Assembly (NCBI GenBank): GCA_022829145.1
Contig: CM040749.1
Location: forward strand, 18,065,987 to 18,129,986
Direction of reading: 5' to 3'
Length of the DNA: 64,000 nucleotides
Origin: Albula goreensis
Lineage: Eukaryota; Chordata; Actinopteri; Albuliformes; Albulidae
Shown here in pieces: positions 1 through 12,376 of the stretch (the first letter of the stretch is position 1; every line of letters starts with the position of its first letter). The position numbers and the translations under genes are program-made. The notes below the pieces were generated by a model. That model searched no databases and was not told the origin of the DNA. It was given only the letters and a program-made list of their open reading frames with translations.

Positions 1-327
1 ACAACACTGGAAAAATACCATACCACATGATGATAAAATCTTGACCTTAATAATATGCATACCTAAATACCAGAAAGTGTTTTTTTTTTGGTGAAAAACA
101 AAAATCAAAGCACCATGTATCTAGGATGCAATGGCTGAGAACAAGAGACAAGTAATCATGGCAATAAGAATGAAGAATGAAGAGAGGTTTAAAATGAGTT
201 ATAAGCAAATAGTGAATAATTTACCAGCAATTTCCCATAAGTTCTGGGTGAAACTGTAGCAGCAACATTTCCTATTGCAATAAACTTGGCAAAAAAAAAA
301 AAAAAACTGAACATGAAAACTGCTTAC

Positions 328-1047
328 CAGGTCAGTTTCAGGATTATCACACTCAGGACACAGCACAAATTTTCTGATGAAACTATCCAGCATGTCCTGC
401 AGCTTATTCGCCTCGTGAGATCCATTGACAATGTAGCGGTCATTCTTGGCATCAAACTGGGTCTGGGCACCCAGCTCACAACCAAAAAACTTGGTGGGAT
501 CTACAAAAATGATGCCACATCATGTTTAGATCACACCAACATATACATTCTTAAACCTCGTACCACAAAAAGGGTAGGGATGATTTTCATGGCAGTACAG
601 ACTTACACGTTGGAGGCCTGTTCAATGCCTTTGCAACGTCAACCATGTTGACGATAACCGTCTTAATTCCATTTCCTTTCCCCTCCACCTGATGAGAAAC
701 AAAAGGAAGGTTAAGAGATCATACTAATTATACTAATTTTCAGCCACATATAGACTGATCAAAACAAGAGGCCTACCACACAAGACTGTAGAACCCAACC
801 TGAATCACGTGTGGGAGAAACACTTCTCCCACATCATTCTTACCATGTATAATACATAAACCCTCCCAAACAAATGACCTGGAAATTTGATAGTCTGTGC
901 CCAAGATTTCAATCCCTCCTCCAGTCCTGTGTTTCAGTATAATAGCCCAACATTTTCCCCGAAACCTTTACCCACCTTAGCAATCAGACGGGGCATCTTG
1001 TAGCGATAGAATTGGTCTGACACGCTGCGGTTGACGTTGACAGACAT
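328..1047 (-). CDS. eif5: Eukaryotic translation initiation factor 5, 5' coding exons (partial gene)
   Basis: eIF5 is the GTPase-activating protein for eIF2 in the 43S pre-initiation complex and acts in the cytosol. Three coding exons are visible: 976-1047 (starts [17 protein letters not shown]), 607-688 and 328-500, all with GT-AG borders and matching phases. They encode residues 1-109. Arg15, the catalytic arginine finger of the family, is present. The signature [13 protein letters not shown] follows, and the first zinc-ribbon cysteine pair LCPEC falls at residues 99 and 102, as in vertebrate eIF5. The rest of the protein (second cysteine pair, W2 domain) lies beyond the left edge, and I found no further exon in bases 1-327. 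The ATG at 1045-1047 lies six bases inside an exon whose acceptor is at 1053-1054, so an untranslated exon lies upstream. Identification is firm; the gene is truncated only by the window edge. Confidence 0.96.
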
Positions 1048-1054
1048 TTTGCCT

Positions 1055-2671
1055 GGCTATTAGCTTTATCAGTAAGATAAAAAGACCTTGGATCGCAATT
1101 TTTTGGTATCTTCTGTCTGGAGAAGAGTGGATGACATAAACGACTGTAAGCGTACTCGGTCTCTGACATGAAAAAGATTTTGCCACTGAGGCTGCAAGCT
1201 CCTTGCTTGTAGGCTAAGTTTCCCCCACACAGGTTCCGACAGCTGCGCAACAGCTCTGAAATGAAAACGAGAGAAAAAGGAAACAAAGTTGAAAAGTAAA
1301 TCCTGTCAAACAATTCAATGGAGCACGATATTCGGAATCAAGGTGCACTCAGTCATGTCTGCTATAAAACATTCATTGCACAATCTTATCAATATCTCAC
1401 TCGCACAGGGGAAAGTCACCATCTCACAACAATACCAGTACACGCAAAATACGTTTATTCAATTTTTCATCCTTAGCAAACTAGCTATATTAACCAACAA
1501 TTTTTATTCGCATTGTCTTATCCATCTCGCTTAAGTGGCTTACATGAGGTTATCCACTGTGGTACTTCTGAGGAAAAAAATATAGGCAAAAATACAAGCT
1601 ACGAATACACTGCGCCCAGTGCAACGTTAGCTCACATGGTCAACTGGGCTGGGAAGTTCGACATTACCATCTCAGCAAGATCGCTAGCAACAATGGATCG
1701 AGAACAAATCCTTGAGTATGTCGTGGTTAGAACAATTATTCATGTACATGTAGCCGTTTCACATAAAATATACAACTGGAAAAAAACATTACTGGCCTTT
1801 ACGCAAACGATGACTCATTTCTTGCAAGCAAGCTAGTGCTAAGTTAGCACTTTATAGGGACAAGTAATTGGGTATGGTAATGGGAATGGTAAAGAGAGAT
1901 GCCAAAGTCCGCAATGAAATTTACATGCGTTTCGTACCACATAAGTTCATCCAGACAGAATTTAAACTGAGTGGATGTGCTTTAAACACCAGGCCCTCTT
2001 GCAAGCAAAGTGGTGCAGAGTGCGTCACAATTTACCATGGGGAACTGTGCGCGAGGGGAGGGAGACGCCATTTTGATCCACATACTTTACACGCCGCACA
2101 CATTCTGCACAAGTCATAGGGGCACTCGGCTACTGTTATACATTCAATGCTATTTAAAAAAAAAAAAAAAAGTCTGAAGCGACACAGAAACGACACTGAA
2201 TACCTTTTCCATCTATGGTTGTTATCACCCAAGTACTCACCGTTTTCGCAAAATAAAGACATAAACACAACGCTGGTCGCCCTGAGACACAGTGAAGTGT
2301 TTGTGTTTAGTACTGGCAGAGTCGTACTGGAAGAGAAGCAGGACGGCACGGCAATGGTGCCGAGAGTGCAGAGTCAGTCCTTTACAATGAGTAATGGAAT
2401 CCTTAAAGGAAATTCGAGACGCCCTCGAAAACAGGGTATCTGAAATCAAAATGCGGAAACATGAATTGGCATTAATTGACATTACAAAGCGACTGGGTGG
2501 GTACGTGCGTGACGAGCCAGTCAGCTTCAATCGATCCAATTCCTAGTATGTTTCCTCATGGGCACTTAAAACATCGTCTCAACAATGAAGCAATGATTTT
2601 GTTAATTATTTGTTATAAATTCAACAATAATGTATTCAATTTATTTGCCGTAACTGTAGCTACACACTTAC
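1055..2671 (-). other. EIF5 5' intron (between the untranslated exon and the ATG exon)
   Basis: No protein-coding gene is supported here; the open frames of up to 107 codons have no recognisable domain. A second strong minus-strand donor consensus (ACG followed by GTGAGTAC) lies at 2233-2240. It could mark an alternative or additional untranslated EIF5 exon starting near 2241. The stretch near 2035-2115 is locally richer in CpG. Confidence 0.4.
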
Positions 2672-2745
2672 CTCTAGAACGTTCTCGCTCGTTGCAGTGC
2701 CAGAATGAACCTTTAGATAGTAACGTAACTGTCAATCTTAGTTGA
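2672..2745 (-). other. eif5: Probable untranslated first exon of EIF5
   Basis: A minus-strand splice donor of near-ideal form (AGAG then GTAAGT) ends an exon at 2672. It lies about 85 bases downstream, in the sense of the gene, of a GC box and CCAAT box. The upper boundary, which is the transcription start, is estimated from promoter spacing only. Confidence 0.45.
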
Positions 2746-2756
2746 CCATTCCCACT

Positions 2757-2787
2757 ATCCCCGCCCCTACCACACAGCCTATTGGAT
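2757..2787 (-). promoter_or_regulatory. GC-box/CCAAT promoter of EIF5
   Basis: On the minus strand, CCAAT (2781-2785) is followed by a GGGGCGGGG GC box (2759-2767), then the putative first exon. No TATA box is seen. This arrangement suits a housekeeping gene. It is inferred from motifs and position only. Confidence 0.45.
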
Positions 2788-2799
2788 ACTGTTTACTTT

Positions 2800-5342
2800 C
2801 TTGGTGGCAATCAGTTTGGCAAATGGGTGCAGGGATGTAGAGTACACTGATTTTAAGTCAGTATTCCTATTTAAATAAAAAGCCAGATTTGGTATAAGGA
2901 TTGAGTTAGCTGATCTCGGATCGTTTTTGGGTTGGACTTAATCAGGACCGCAGGACTTTAAGGACCACACTAACTCTCGCGATATTAAGTACCGACGCCA
3001 AACTGATGTTTAAGGGCACTATGGAGTTCGAATGGCTACCTCGTGCTTTTGGCATGTTATCAACAAAAGCATTTTAAATGTTAAAAAGAGAAATTAATCA
3101 CATGATCCATTAACTGACAGCCATACAGAAATACAATTCTTAAAATCTGTCTATCAACTTGTTGAAATGTAAAAAAAATCACAAGTTTTATTTACATTTT
3201 TACAAAAAAACAAAAAAACTTGGATTTCAGCTAAACACACAATTTCCAAAGAAAAGCTAACCAGGTTTTATTAGCGGCAGATATATTTGGTGCTCAGACA
3301 GTAATTGTGTCTTGCAAATGTACAGGGATCAGATCCTGAAACTATGGCCCTGAGCCAGATCTGGCCATTTGTAAATGTTGGATTGTTCTGCTAGAACATA
3401 CAAAAATATTGAAATGTAATTGAATTAATAATTATTGTTAATAATATATTGGTTTTGACACCAGTTCTGCTTGAACATCTAAATTGTGCTCTAGTTTCAT
3501 GCCCAATTGATGGTCCAGCCCCTGGTGATGAGTAAAGTTTCCTTTTGACCCTTTAGTGAAAAAAAGCCCAGGGAACCCTGACATACAGAATGTTAACTTT
3601 GTATATGTTAGTTACTTGATTTTTTATAAGTTGATGATGCTTATGTTGAGTTTTAATATACACCCAGCTTGTGTATAATTCACTTGCATAATTATTTTGT
3701 TTATTTCATTAGTTGGCATTTAAGCATTCCTGTAAACAAAATCAATGTGGCACTTCACAAGTTTTTTTTTATCATTAAACATTCTGTCAACTGATGTAGC
3801 AATATTGAATCAGAACATCAATTATGTTTAAAATAATACCACCTGCTGCATATCTTACACATTGCTGCTATTAGCCATTTTTGTTTTTGGTTTAAACAGA
3901 TCTGAAAAGATGATTTTATAAATATTGTTTCATTGTGAGAAATGGGAATTGAGAATTTGTGATGTTGTAAGTGGAAGGAAAAGTACGATAATGTGAAAAA
4001 AGGACACAAGGAGACAAAGAACAAGAAGAAATGAAGTATAAGAAGAAAAAAAAAGAAAAAAGGGAAATAACCCGCCCACTCAATATCCAAACAAGAGAAG
4101 AAGTAAGGGAAAGTCCAATACAAGTAATCTTGGAAATGTGAATATGCAAGGTTATCTCAGTCTTTGAGAGATTGGTTTTCCCCTTCTTTTTAGTTTCTGT
4201 TTTGTATGGGAAGCCCATTAAAATGAAAGAAAATTACATCACAGCCCATTGGAGCAATCCTATTTCCCCTGACTTGATGGTAAGATATTATGTTTGTACT
4301 TAATATTCTAATAAATGTACTTTGCAATACTCATTGTTCTGTACAGTTTAGAGGGAAATGGTGAAACAAATGCTGAGTGTAAATTCATGGAGGCAGCTGA
4401 TTCACTGTGTCCGACTATTCCACTCTGAGTGTACTCTGCTTTGTTGTTGGACAAAATGTGTTTAACTGGGCAGATGACTGTTCACAGCCTGAAAGCTCTA
4501 GTTATGCATTTAGTGCTTGTTCAACAATAGCATTCTAGCAGAATGCACTGAGAGGGACAGTTAAATCGAGTGGAATGAGGGCATGAATGAGAGTCTGCTT
4601 CCCTGGATTATGACTGGAATGGAGAGCGTGCTGACTGGGACAGTGTATTTCCCCATACACAAACACTCTTTCTCACCAGTAGCAGGTGAAAACAAGCATT
4701 CCAAAATACCATAGTTATCCAATTGATGTTTTTATTACTAAAATGCATGAGTGTTTTTTCAAACCAAGCTCAGCTTTTGCTTGTCTACAATTTTAGTTTA
4801 TCAAAAATAAACAGTCTTTGTTACATATAATTGAACAACTTTGAAAATATGACTTAAAAAGTGTGTTTTTCTCATGAAATTACTGTGAAAACAAATACAT
4901 TTCAACAGCATACCTTAGTAAATACTATTATTTTTATCCCTGTAAAACAAAATTTATTTGCTTTTATTCATCCTTCATTTGATTTTTTACTGTGTTCCCC
5001 TTGAACACTTCCAATTGAAAAAATAAAGTTCAAATGATTAGTGATTGAGAAGAGTTCATGAATAATTATTTAATGTTTTTATTACAGTTTGAAAACTGAT
5101 TCTCTTGATCTATTTTAAAATCTTTTCCTTTCAAATTTCCCTTAAATTCCTAGAGACAGAACCTACATATACCTGCATTGGTTTAGCCATTCACTTTTGA
5201 GCACTTTACTGTGAGGTAACCCAGCACAGCAGACTGATCTCTTGATCTACTTTTAGTGTTGACTTAAACTTAAAAGTGTTGTTGCTCTTCCTAATGCCCC
5301 AAGTGTGCTGCTTGGTCTAGAAATTCTATTTACATTTTCACA
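2800..5342. other. Intergenic region between EIF5 and gene B (head to head)
   Basis: No coding exon is supported. A purine-rich tract (mostly A and G on the plus strand) runs from about 3967 to 4071. Short T and A homopolymers and old, unassignable repeat-like sequence fill the rest. The promoter of gene B should lie here, but I see no convincing core motif. An acceptor-like CACAG at 5339-5343 suggests that the exon carrying gene B's ATG is preceded by an untranslated exon. Confidence 0.4.
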
Positions 5343-5382
5343 GATTGATCAATTTTTTTGACATCTGTCTTCTTGGATCATT

Positions 5383-8300
5383 ATGACAACGGGATATAAG
5401 TTACTAAATAACTCCAATTCCAAACGACATGGAAAGTGGAAATTTAAGAAAAGGGAGCCATTACTTGGACTGTCATCAAAACAACACCATTCACAAATGG
5501 CAGAGGAGACAGGGCCATTGAGCAGTATCAGGGCTGCTCTTGCAATAGGTAAGATGATGCAACTATTATTTTACATTTCTGTTATTTGTGGATTGGATAA
5601 AAATATGGTGAAAGTAGTTTAAATATGACTGAATACTAGCTATAATGTCATTTTTAATAGCACTGTAATAAAGTTTTGGTTAATTCCTTAATCTCAGTTA
5701 GGGCTGTCTGATACTGAGATGAGTTTAATCTGTTATTGTGTGCATTGATGACAGACACTTCACAGTACCTCAGAATGGCTCAAGCAGTTCTATGCTCGGA
5801 AAAAGCAGGGAGTGCCAGGGTGAAACCTACAGCTCAGTTGCTTCAGGAAATAGCACAAACAGTGCGCAGCATCATGGGTAATGCTCTACTTGGGGAACCC
5901 TCTTCCCTGGAAAACATACATCTGGCCTGTCAAGCTATCATACAGGGACAGGAATACTGTGAGGATTTTCAACATGAGGAATGGAGCCCAAAAAACTGGT
6001 TGTCCCAGTTTATCCAGCAAGTGGAGCAGGCAGTAAGGAAGAAGATCCCTCAGCCGCCACTGCAGAGGCTGGGGTCCGGACACTGGGATATGGGGCTACA
6101 GCAATACCTGCTGCAGATCCAGAGGATTGCCCGAGAGGAGTTGCAGAGGCTGAGCCAATGTCTTAGTGAAGGTCCACTTCTTGGTCATGTGGTAGAATGT
6201 TTCCACCTCTACATTTTCACCCAGCTGGACCAGGTCTTGCAATGCACCCTTACTCCAGATGAGATCTTCCTGTTGCTGCAGTGGGTGAAATGTGTTTACC
6301 TGAGGTATGAACTGCTAATTCATTCTAGCTGTGATGACAAACGTATTTTGTCAGGTGTGGAATGTTTTTATAATCCAGGAAGAGTTTTTTCATGCTTCTT
6401 CATACAAGGGAGTACATACTGCATTATCTGAAACACTTTATCCCGAATAACGATGGTAATTAAGCATCATTAAATAATATGGTATTTATAAAATCTATCA
6501 TCCACCCCATAAGCCTATGGACTTACCTAATGGTGTAGTGGTAACCTTGCAGGTGAGTGTACAATTGAACGTGGGTTACTGTTTTTGCAAGCCAATGTGC
6601 AAAAATGATAATCAGGCTAATATGCTTGTATACTGTGCGTGTTCAGGTGGGTACAATTTGTATACGCATATACACCACTGGACCCACACATCCCTAGAAG
6701 ATATGATCAACAGCCATTTCTAGATCAGTTAGACTGCAAAACAAAATGTACATAATATATGTCTGTAAATATAACTGATTTCAATGTTACTTGTTTTCTG
6801 GATTTGTTTTCTCTGGTGTAAAGTACATTTTCCTACCCAGCTAATGTAAATGCCCCCTTGTAAAGTTTCTATGTGACCTCTGGGCTCCTTCCCCATATGG
6901 ATGTGCTGATGCATCTTTTTGTTCTGGATTTTACAGTAAGGAGTTAATGAGCCACCCAGACATTCAGGATTACTTCTTCAAGGCAATTGACATTCTAGTC
7001 CTTTCAGACTGGCTAAAGACAGCAGAGAAGAAGTGTTTGTCTGCTGTACAGGTATATCATCAGTGTGATCTCACTTGTGTGTGCCTGTGATGTCTCCAGG
7101 ATGCAGATAGAATTAAATGCCAGAATAACATTATCTTCTCCTTTGCACATTCTAGGAGGTTATTTCTGAGAGGCTGTGGAGGATCCTTCACAGTAAGGAG
7201 ATTTATTGGAGTACTTGTGTCCAAGGAGATGAAGAGGACTTCATTAAATTGCATTTTGATGTCATACAGGTACTGCAGATGGTAGAATTGGTTCCTCTAA
7301 ATGTGGATATATAACACATTTAGACATATATAACATAAATAACACATAGATCTAAGGTATTACATTTCATTAGAACAGCACATTTGTAATACTGAAGTAG
7401 AACAAGTCCTGATTGCAGGGTGTAATAACTGGTACAGTTTCTTTTTGTGCTTTGTCCTTGACTTCATGTAATTATTTTCTTTAATAGAATTTTGTTCATT
7501 TTTATGCCCTCCTTACATTGTCAGATTTATTTTTTGAGAACTGCACTGATAACTCCCATTGGACAATTTCTGTCTGCAGATGCTTGAAGGATGCATTCAA
7601 CAGGCAAGCAGCATTAGCAAACTACTCAAGACGAGAGTACAGGAAATCTGTTACCAAGAGCTGCTGGTCTTTATAGAAAAGTGAGTGTCATTATTATAGT
7701 CATTGTCAGTGAAGCTGAACAATAAATCATATCTCAGATTTATTGGCAACACTGTAGCTGATTCTGATAATTTACATGCCTGTTACCCTCCATGCCTGTC
7801 CCAATACATGCTAAAAACCATACTGTGGGCTGATTGTAAGAGAGAGGTACTGAGGATAACAGTCTTTGTCATTCAAGTCACGTGCTGTTCTCTGGGTGGT
7901 TGCAGTTCATTGCTGCTCCAAAAGATGGTGATGTTTCACTAAAACACAACTGTGCTCCTGCGCTTGACCTGAGGTTCCCCTTCTGCTATTGATTTGCGAA
8001 TGCTGCATTGTCTGAACTGTGTTTCCATATCAGAATATAGCAAGTAGTTTAAAAATAGCTTAGCACTCTATTGGTACTGATGCATTTCTATATTACTGGG
8101 TTTAGAATCACAACGGAGTGAGTCAGAATTAAAACCCAGGTCAGTTTTTGTGTGGCAATTGGAAATTTGCATGGTGAGAGCAGGGATACTTTAGGATACA
8201 TGATGGAGAAATGGAGTGATTTTCAGACTTTTTCAGATGTGTTCTTGAGGGTTCAAACTTACATATTCTATTCAACCTATCTCCTTTTGTGTGCTGTTAC

Positions 8301-9925
8301 TTTGAAATGACTTGCTTTTATTACACTCGCTTCATATCACAATGGCCTGTTAAACTCATATAACTAATTGATCATCTCTGAAATAGTTTTTGGAAAGAAA
8401 TGTACAATTTTCTATGTCATTTTTTCTTGAAGTTATGTGGAGAGAGAGAAGAAACAATTGAAAGTACAAGCAAAGTCAGATGGAATTTACTCCTTCAGGA
8501 CGTTCAGCACCTGTAGGGAACTCAGGTAAACCTCTCCAGCAATCAGTGTCTGTAACTAACATTCTCATTCTTGCCTGCTTGTGTTGGTGGACTGCGTTTG
8601 GTCTTCCTGACAGATGACAAAATGAGTCCCACTTGTGCTGTTCATATTGCAGGAACTATGTCAAAAGAATTGCAAGCGATAGCAATGATGATTTGGACAA
8701 GGCTGTTTCTTCACTAAAGATCATTGAGACTCAGGCGCTGGAGCTTGTGTTGAAGAAGCCAGTCTACAGAGCAGAGGTTCATATTCATCACTTAATTGTC
8801 TTTCTGTGGTTTCACTCAACACTCATTGTGCAGTTTTCATTATGTTTAATCATCTGTCAATGTTATGTTGTGTTTTTCAGGCCTCATTTAAAACTTATTT
8901 CAAAAAAGGAGATAGACACATAGTGGATGTGATGGAGAAGATCAGAGTGTATTTTATCACCCTACCCAATTCTCAAAAACAAGCACACAAGGTGAGCTCA
9001 TGTCCTGAATGGCTAATTTTAGCTCTGTGTAGATCACAGCGGGACATTCTCTTTTAATAGGAGGTAATCCTTCTCAATATAATCCAACAAGTTATAAGTC
9101 AAGTTATAACCCAATAAGTCTCTTGTTCTCTCTACCTTCAGAAGGTTGTGGACACAGCCTATCATCGCATCACATCTCTGTACTTAAAACACTTGTTGAG
9201 GAGTAACCAGCATCAGCTGGAGAGAAGATGGGATGATGTAGGGAAGCAAGTGACAGAGGATGCAAACATTTTGCACCAAATGTTCTTTCACCTGGTAAGA
9301 TATTAAAGAAAGTTAATTAATAAAGAGAAGGGTATAAGGGAATGTGATTGATATAGATATAACTTGATGACTGAAATTTGCTGTTTATAATTGTGTTAGC
9401 AGATAATTGCGGCCAACATAGGTGACATAAATAAAAACAAACTGGGGGTGTAGTCTGTCATGTTGATGAGCTGATGAGTTCATCTGACACCAGCGTTTCA
9501 TAACAGAATTCAGATGTGGCACGGAGGAACCAGGCTCTGCTGAAGGTGGAAGAGATCCTGGGAACCAATGATGTAGATGCACAGAAAATGACTGTCGCTA
9601 AACTGAAGATGGAATGTCCTGATGTGAGGTGAATGCACCATGATTGGCCCAAAGTAGTGGTCTACTCACCTCACTGATGTTTGTTACCTGCATTTAGGTC
9701 CTGTATTTCTGTTATTCTGTCTGTGCTGATGTCTGTCTCCACATGCGTTGCAGTCAGAAGCAGATTCGCACTCTGCTATGTTGGAAGAGAATGTCAAGAA
9801 ACCAGATAAGAGAGGTGCTGGATGCGAGCCAAGACTTATGGTCCAGCCTTGACCCATTCATAACCACACCAAGGCCCTGGCACCTCTACTACTGCTGCTG
9901 CTGTTCCACAGAGCCTCCCACATAG
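5383..9925 (+). CDS. Sec6-domain protein of the TNFAIP2/EXOC3L family (gene B)
   Basis: Eleven coding exons join in frame to 606 aa plus stop: 5383-5548, 5755-6304, 6937-7051, 7156-7269, 7580-7680, 8433-8525, 8653-8776, 8881-8991, 9142-9294, 9507-9628 and 9754-9925. The family (TNFAIP2/M-Sec, EXOC3L4, related to exocyst subunit EXOC3) has all-helical rod proteins. TNFAIP2 promotes membrane protrusions and tunnelling nanotubes with RalA and the exocyst. Here a short basic leader (HGKWKFKKREP, residues about 16-26) precedes the long second exon, which carries the first helical bundle. That exon includes PDEIFLLLQWVKCVYLR, a motif shared in form with genes C and D. Exon lengths 115, 93 and 122 recur exactly in gene C, and 101, 124, 153 and 122 recur in gene D, so the three are paralogues. 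B lies head to head with EIF5 and faces away from C and D in orientation. It ends with an unusual cysteine run (YYCCCCSTEPPT). The start is the first in-frame ATG. Which vertebrate paralogue it matches is unresolved. Confidence 0.86.
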
Positions 9926-10043
9926 GCACACCCCCACACCGATACTCTAAACGTGTCTCCACAGTGAAATTTTGGTTTGAGACTGGACTGTGCCGAGCTG
10001 TAAAAATGTATTAATATTAAACTAATATTGTTCCAGGAAAAAA

Positions 10044-10049
10044 AATAAA
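10044..10049 (+). terminator. Polyadenylation signal of gene B
   Basis: AATAAA about 120 bases past the gene B stop codon. It is the first canonical signal downstream. Confidence 0.6.
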
Positions 10050-10059
10050 CTTTCAGCAT

Positions 10060-12100
10060 GACACAACAAAGTTCTCTACAATTTGTGTGACTTACCATGT
10101 TTGCATCTGCAATCAGGCAATTTGGCTTTCTAGAAGTTTAAGTAAACACATTTAACCTATGGTTCAAGAACAATTAAAATGCATGGCTGAAAATGTGTGT
10201 TGTGTTTAATATATAACCCAAAAACATTCACTATTCAATTTCTAAACAGTTCTACCTCTACATCTTCCAAAATGTTAAAAAAGACATACGCATCCCCTCA
10301 TCCACTCCCACCCCCTCAAATCTGTTATATGGTCTAAATATACTGTTCATTAGATTTTCTCGAGATTAGATGTTTATTCCAAAACTTTCAAAGGTACAAA
10401 ATCAACACTGGCCAGCTATCCAGGTAAACAATCAAAGAAAATGAATCTGTTGTTTTTATTCAGGGAGATTCCCATTTTCAAACCAATTCTCACTGGCCAA
10501 ACCAAAAACTAACTTGCTTAAGATGCTTTTAATTTATCATTTTCATTTAGTCCACTGGTATGCTGTTTGGTATGTACTAATTATAAACCAATGTACAAAT
10601 CATACATATGTACAGCAACTCCATAATCCTGCATAATGCAAATTTAGGCATGCTTTGAGCATAAAATGAATGCATTTTGATTGATAAAAGTAAATTGAGA
10701 ATTGATTACTCTCTTTGATCTGCTTTCATATTAATACCACTTACTTGATCCCCTAACTGCCAGTGCTGTAAATTGTTTTACTGCTTTCTTTGTACTGAGT
10801 AGGATTGCACCTGTAAAGTACAAATCTTGGCATTTGCATTTATTGTATTTACATGGACCTTTATGACTTGTAAGATTAAAATTGTCTTGAGAAAATTAAT
10901 GACATTTTGCAATCACGTACGTCAGCTCAGTAGTAGTTTGACCTTGAACTTAACAGCTTTTATTGCATTAAAAAGTGCTTAATAGATATTTAGCAAGTGT
11001 AGTTAATTTGAAACCTTGAAATGGTCATGCAGTAGATGCTTTTAACACCACTTCTATTGCTGTGTCCTTACAGGAAATAAACATCGTCTTTAGCACAAAA
11101 ATTCTAGAGGGCTCAAAAATATGTTCAAGGCTGAATGATTTTAACAGGATATTTTAACTTTAAATACATTTGTCAAGGGAGGAAAAATATACTCAATATT
11201 TAAATTGTTAAGCAAACTGATTAAAATTTATGTTCAAACTGAAACACAGGTTTTTAATTGACTGGAGAAAGAAAAGTGTAAAGAAAAGATTCATCCACGC
11301 TTGCCTGTTCGTACCACTGACCTGATTTCTCATATCTTGATTCGTTTATTCTTTTATCACCAAGGTTTATTATAATGACTGGATACTAGACGGTATGGTA
11401 TATATTGTTTTCTTGCTGTTTTTGGAAAGTAGTCTTGTGATTAAACAAGATGACTTAAATGAAAGTTTCAATAACAGTAAGGTCTGAAAATGAATGCAGG
11501 TTATACATTCAGTCTTACCAGCTTTTGGACACACCATGTTATATTTGTCCCAGAGGTGCCATTTTCACATACTCCTCTTCACCTCTCATTTGCATTGAGT
11601 GGGTGCTTAGAGTACTGGCTTCATATTCAGTTGTAAAAGAGGAATTGTTCAAAAAAATCAAATGAATTGGAAAATAATTACAAAATTCATATTTAAAGGC
11701 TGTTACAATATATTGGCTTTTATGACTTATCCTTAACTATGGCTTACACTGAAATAGAAATGCACATATTTATCCTCACTGACACAGTTTCACCAGTTCT
11801 GCATTCATGAGAAATAACTTGACAAAGTTCTTGTAGATAAAAAGCATAACACCATTATTCAGTTCCAAATAAAAAGTAAGGACAAATGTTGATTGATTCT
11901 TGACTGAGGAGTTTTAACAGCCTTCCCAGTCATTGCCTTCCAGGAAATAGGTATGTGCTGAGAACAAAAATATTTAATCACTTTTTATAGCTATCATGTC
12001 CAATTACGATAAATCAGATAAGGATAAATCAGTAAGCGGAAGTCCATAAATGTTGGTCTATGTCCAAGTGATCTCACATGTTGGACTGACTTGATCAGGA
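10060..12100. other. Intergenic region between gene B and lectin 1
   Basis: AT-rich with no gene seen. A block near 10676-10756 (containing TCTTTGATC and CATATTAATACCAC) recurs in diverged form at about 16565-16645 and 17068-17150 upstream of lectin 2. This indicates that the 5' flanks of the lectin genes were duplicated together with the genes. Homology to the lectin 2 flank becomes continuous from about 11940. Confidence 0.5.
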
Positions 12101-12103
12101 TGG

Positions 12104-12110
12104 TATAAAT
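12104..12110 (+). promoter_or_regulatory. TATA box of lectin 1, followed by an untranslated exon
   Basis: TATAAAT lies about 30 bases before the likely transcription start. The untranslated first exon ends at 12183 (CAG, then GTATGTG). The same layout occurs before lectins 2 and 3, supporting a TATA-driven, regulated promoter. Confidence 0.75.
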
Positions 12111-12376
12111 AACTGCACAGTGTCCTCTACTCATCACCATCTAAGACAGCACATAACGACTGAAAGTATTTAATCTCCAACAGGTATGTGCTTTTCTGTG
12201 CTTCTACTACTATACTCATTTACCTCAAACATATGATTCCATACTATCCAAGTGTGAGGAATTAAGGTGAAATCTGTGGTCATACTGCTTAGTACTAGCA
12301 AGAGGGTCAACATAGATACTATGACGTTTTAACTTATTGGGTTATGACAGATGTTTTTTGATATATGAGACTTTAG

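Noticed and set aside
286..651. Plus-strand open frame of 121 codons
   Set aside because: It is antisense to two EIF5 coding exons and begins in an A-homopolymer; the minus-strand translation is clearly EIF5.
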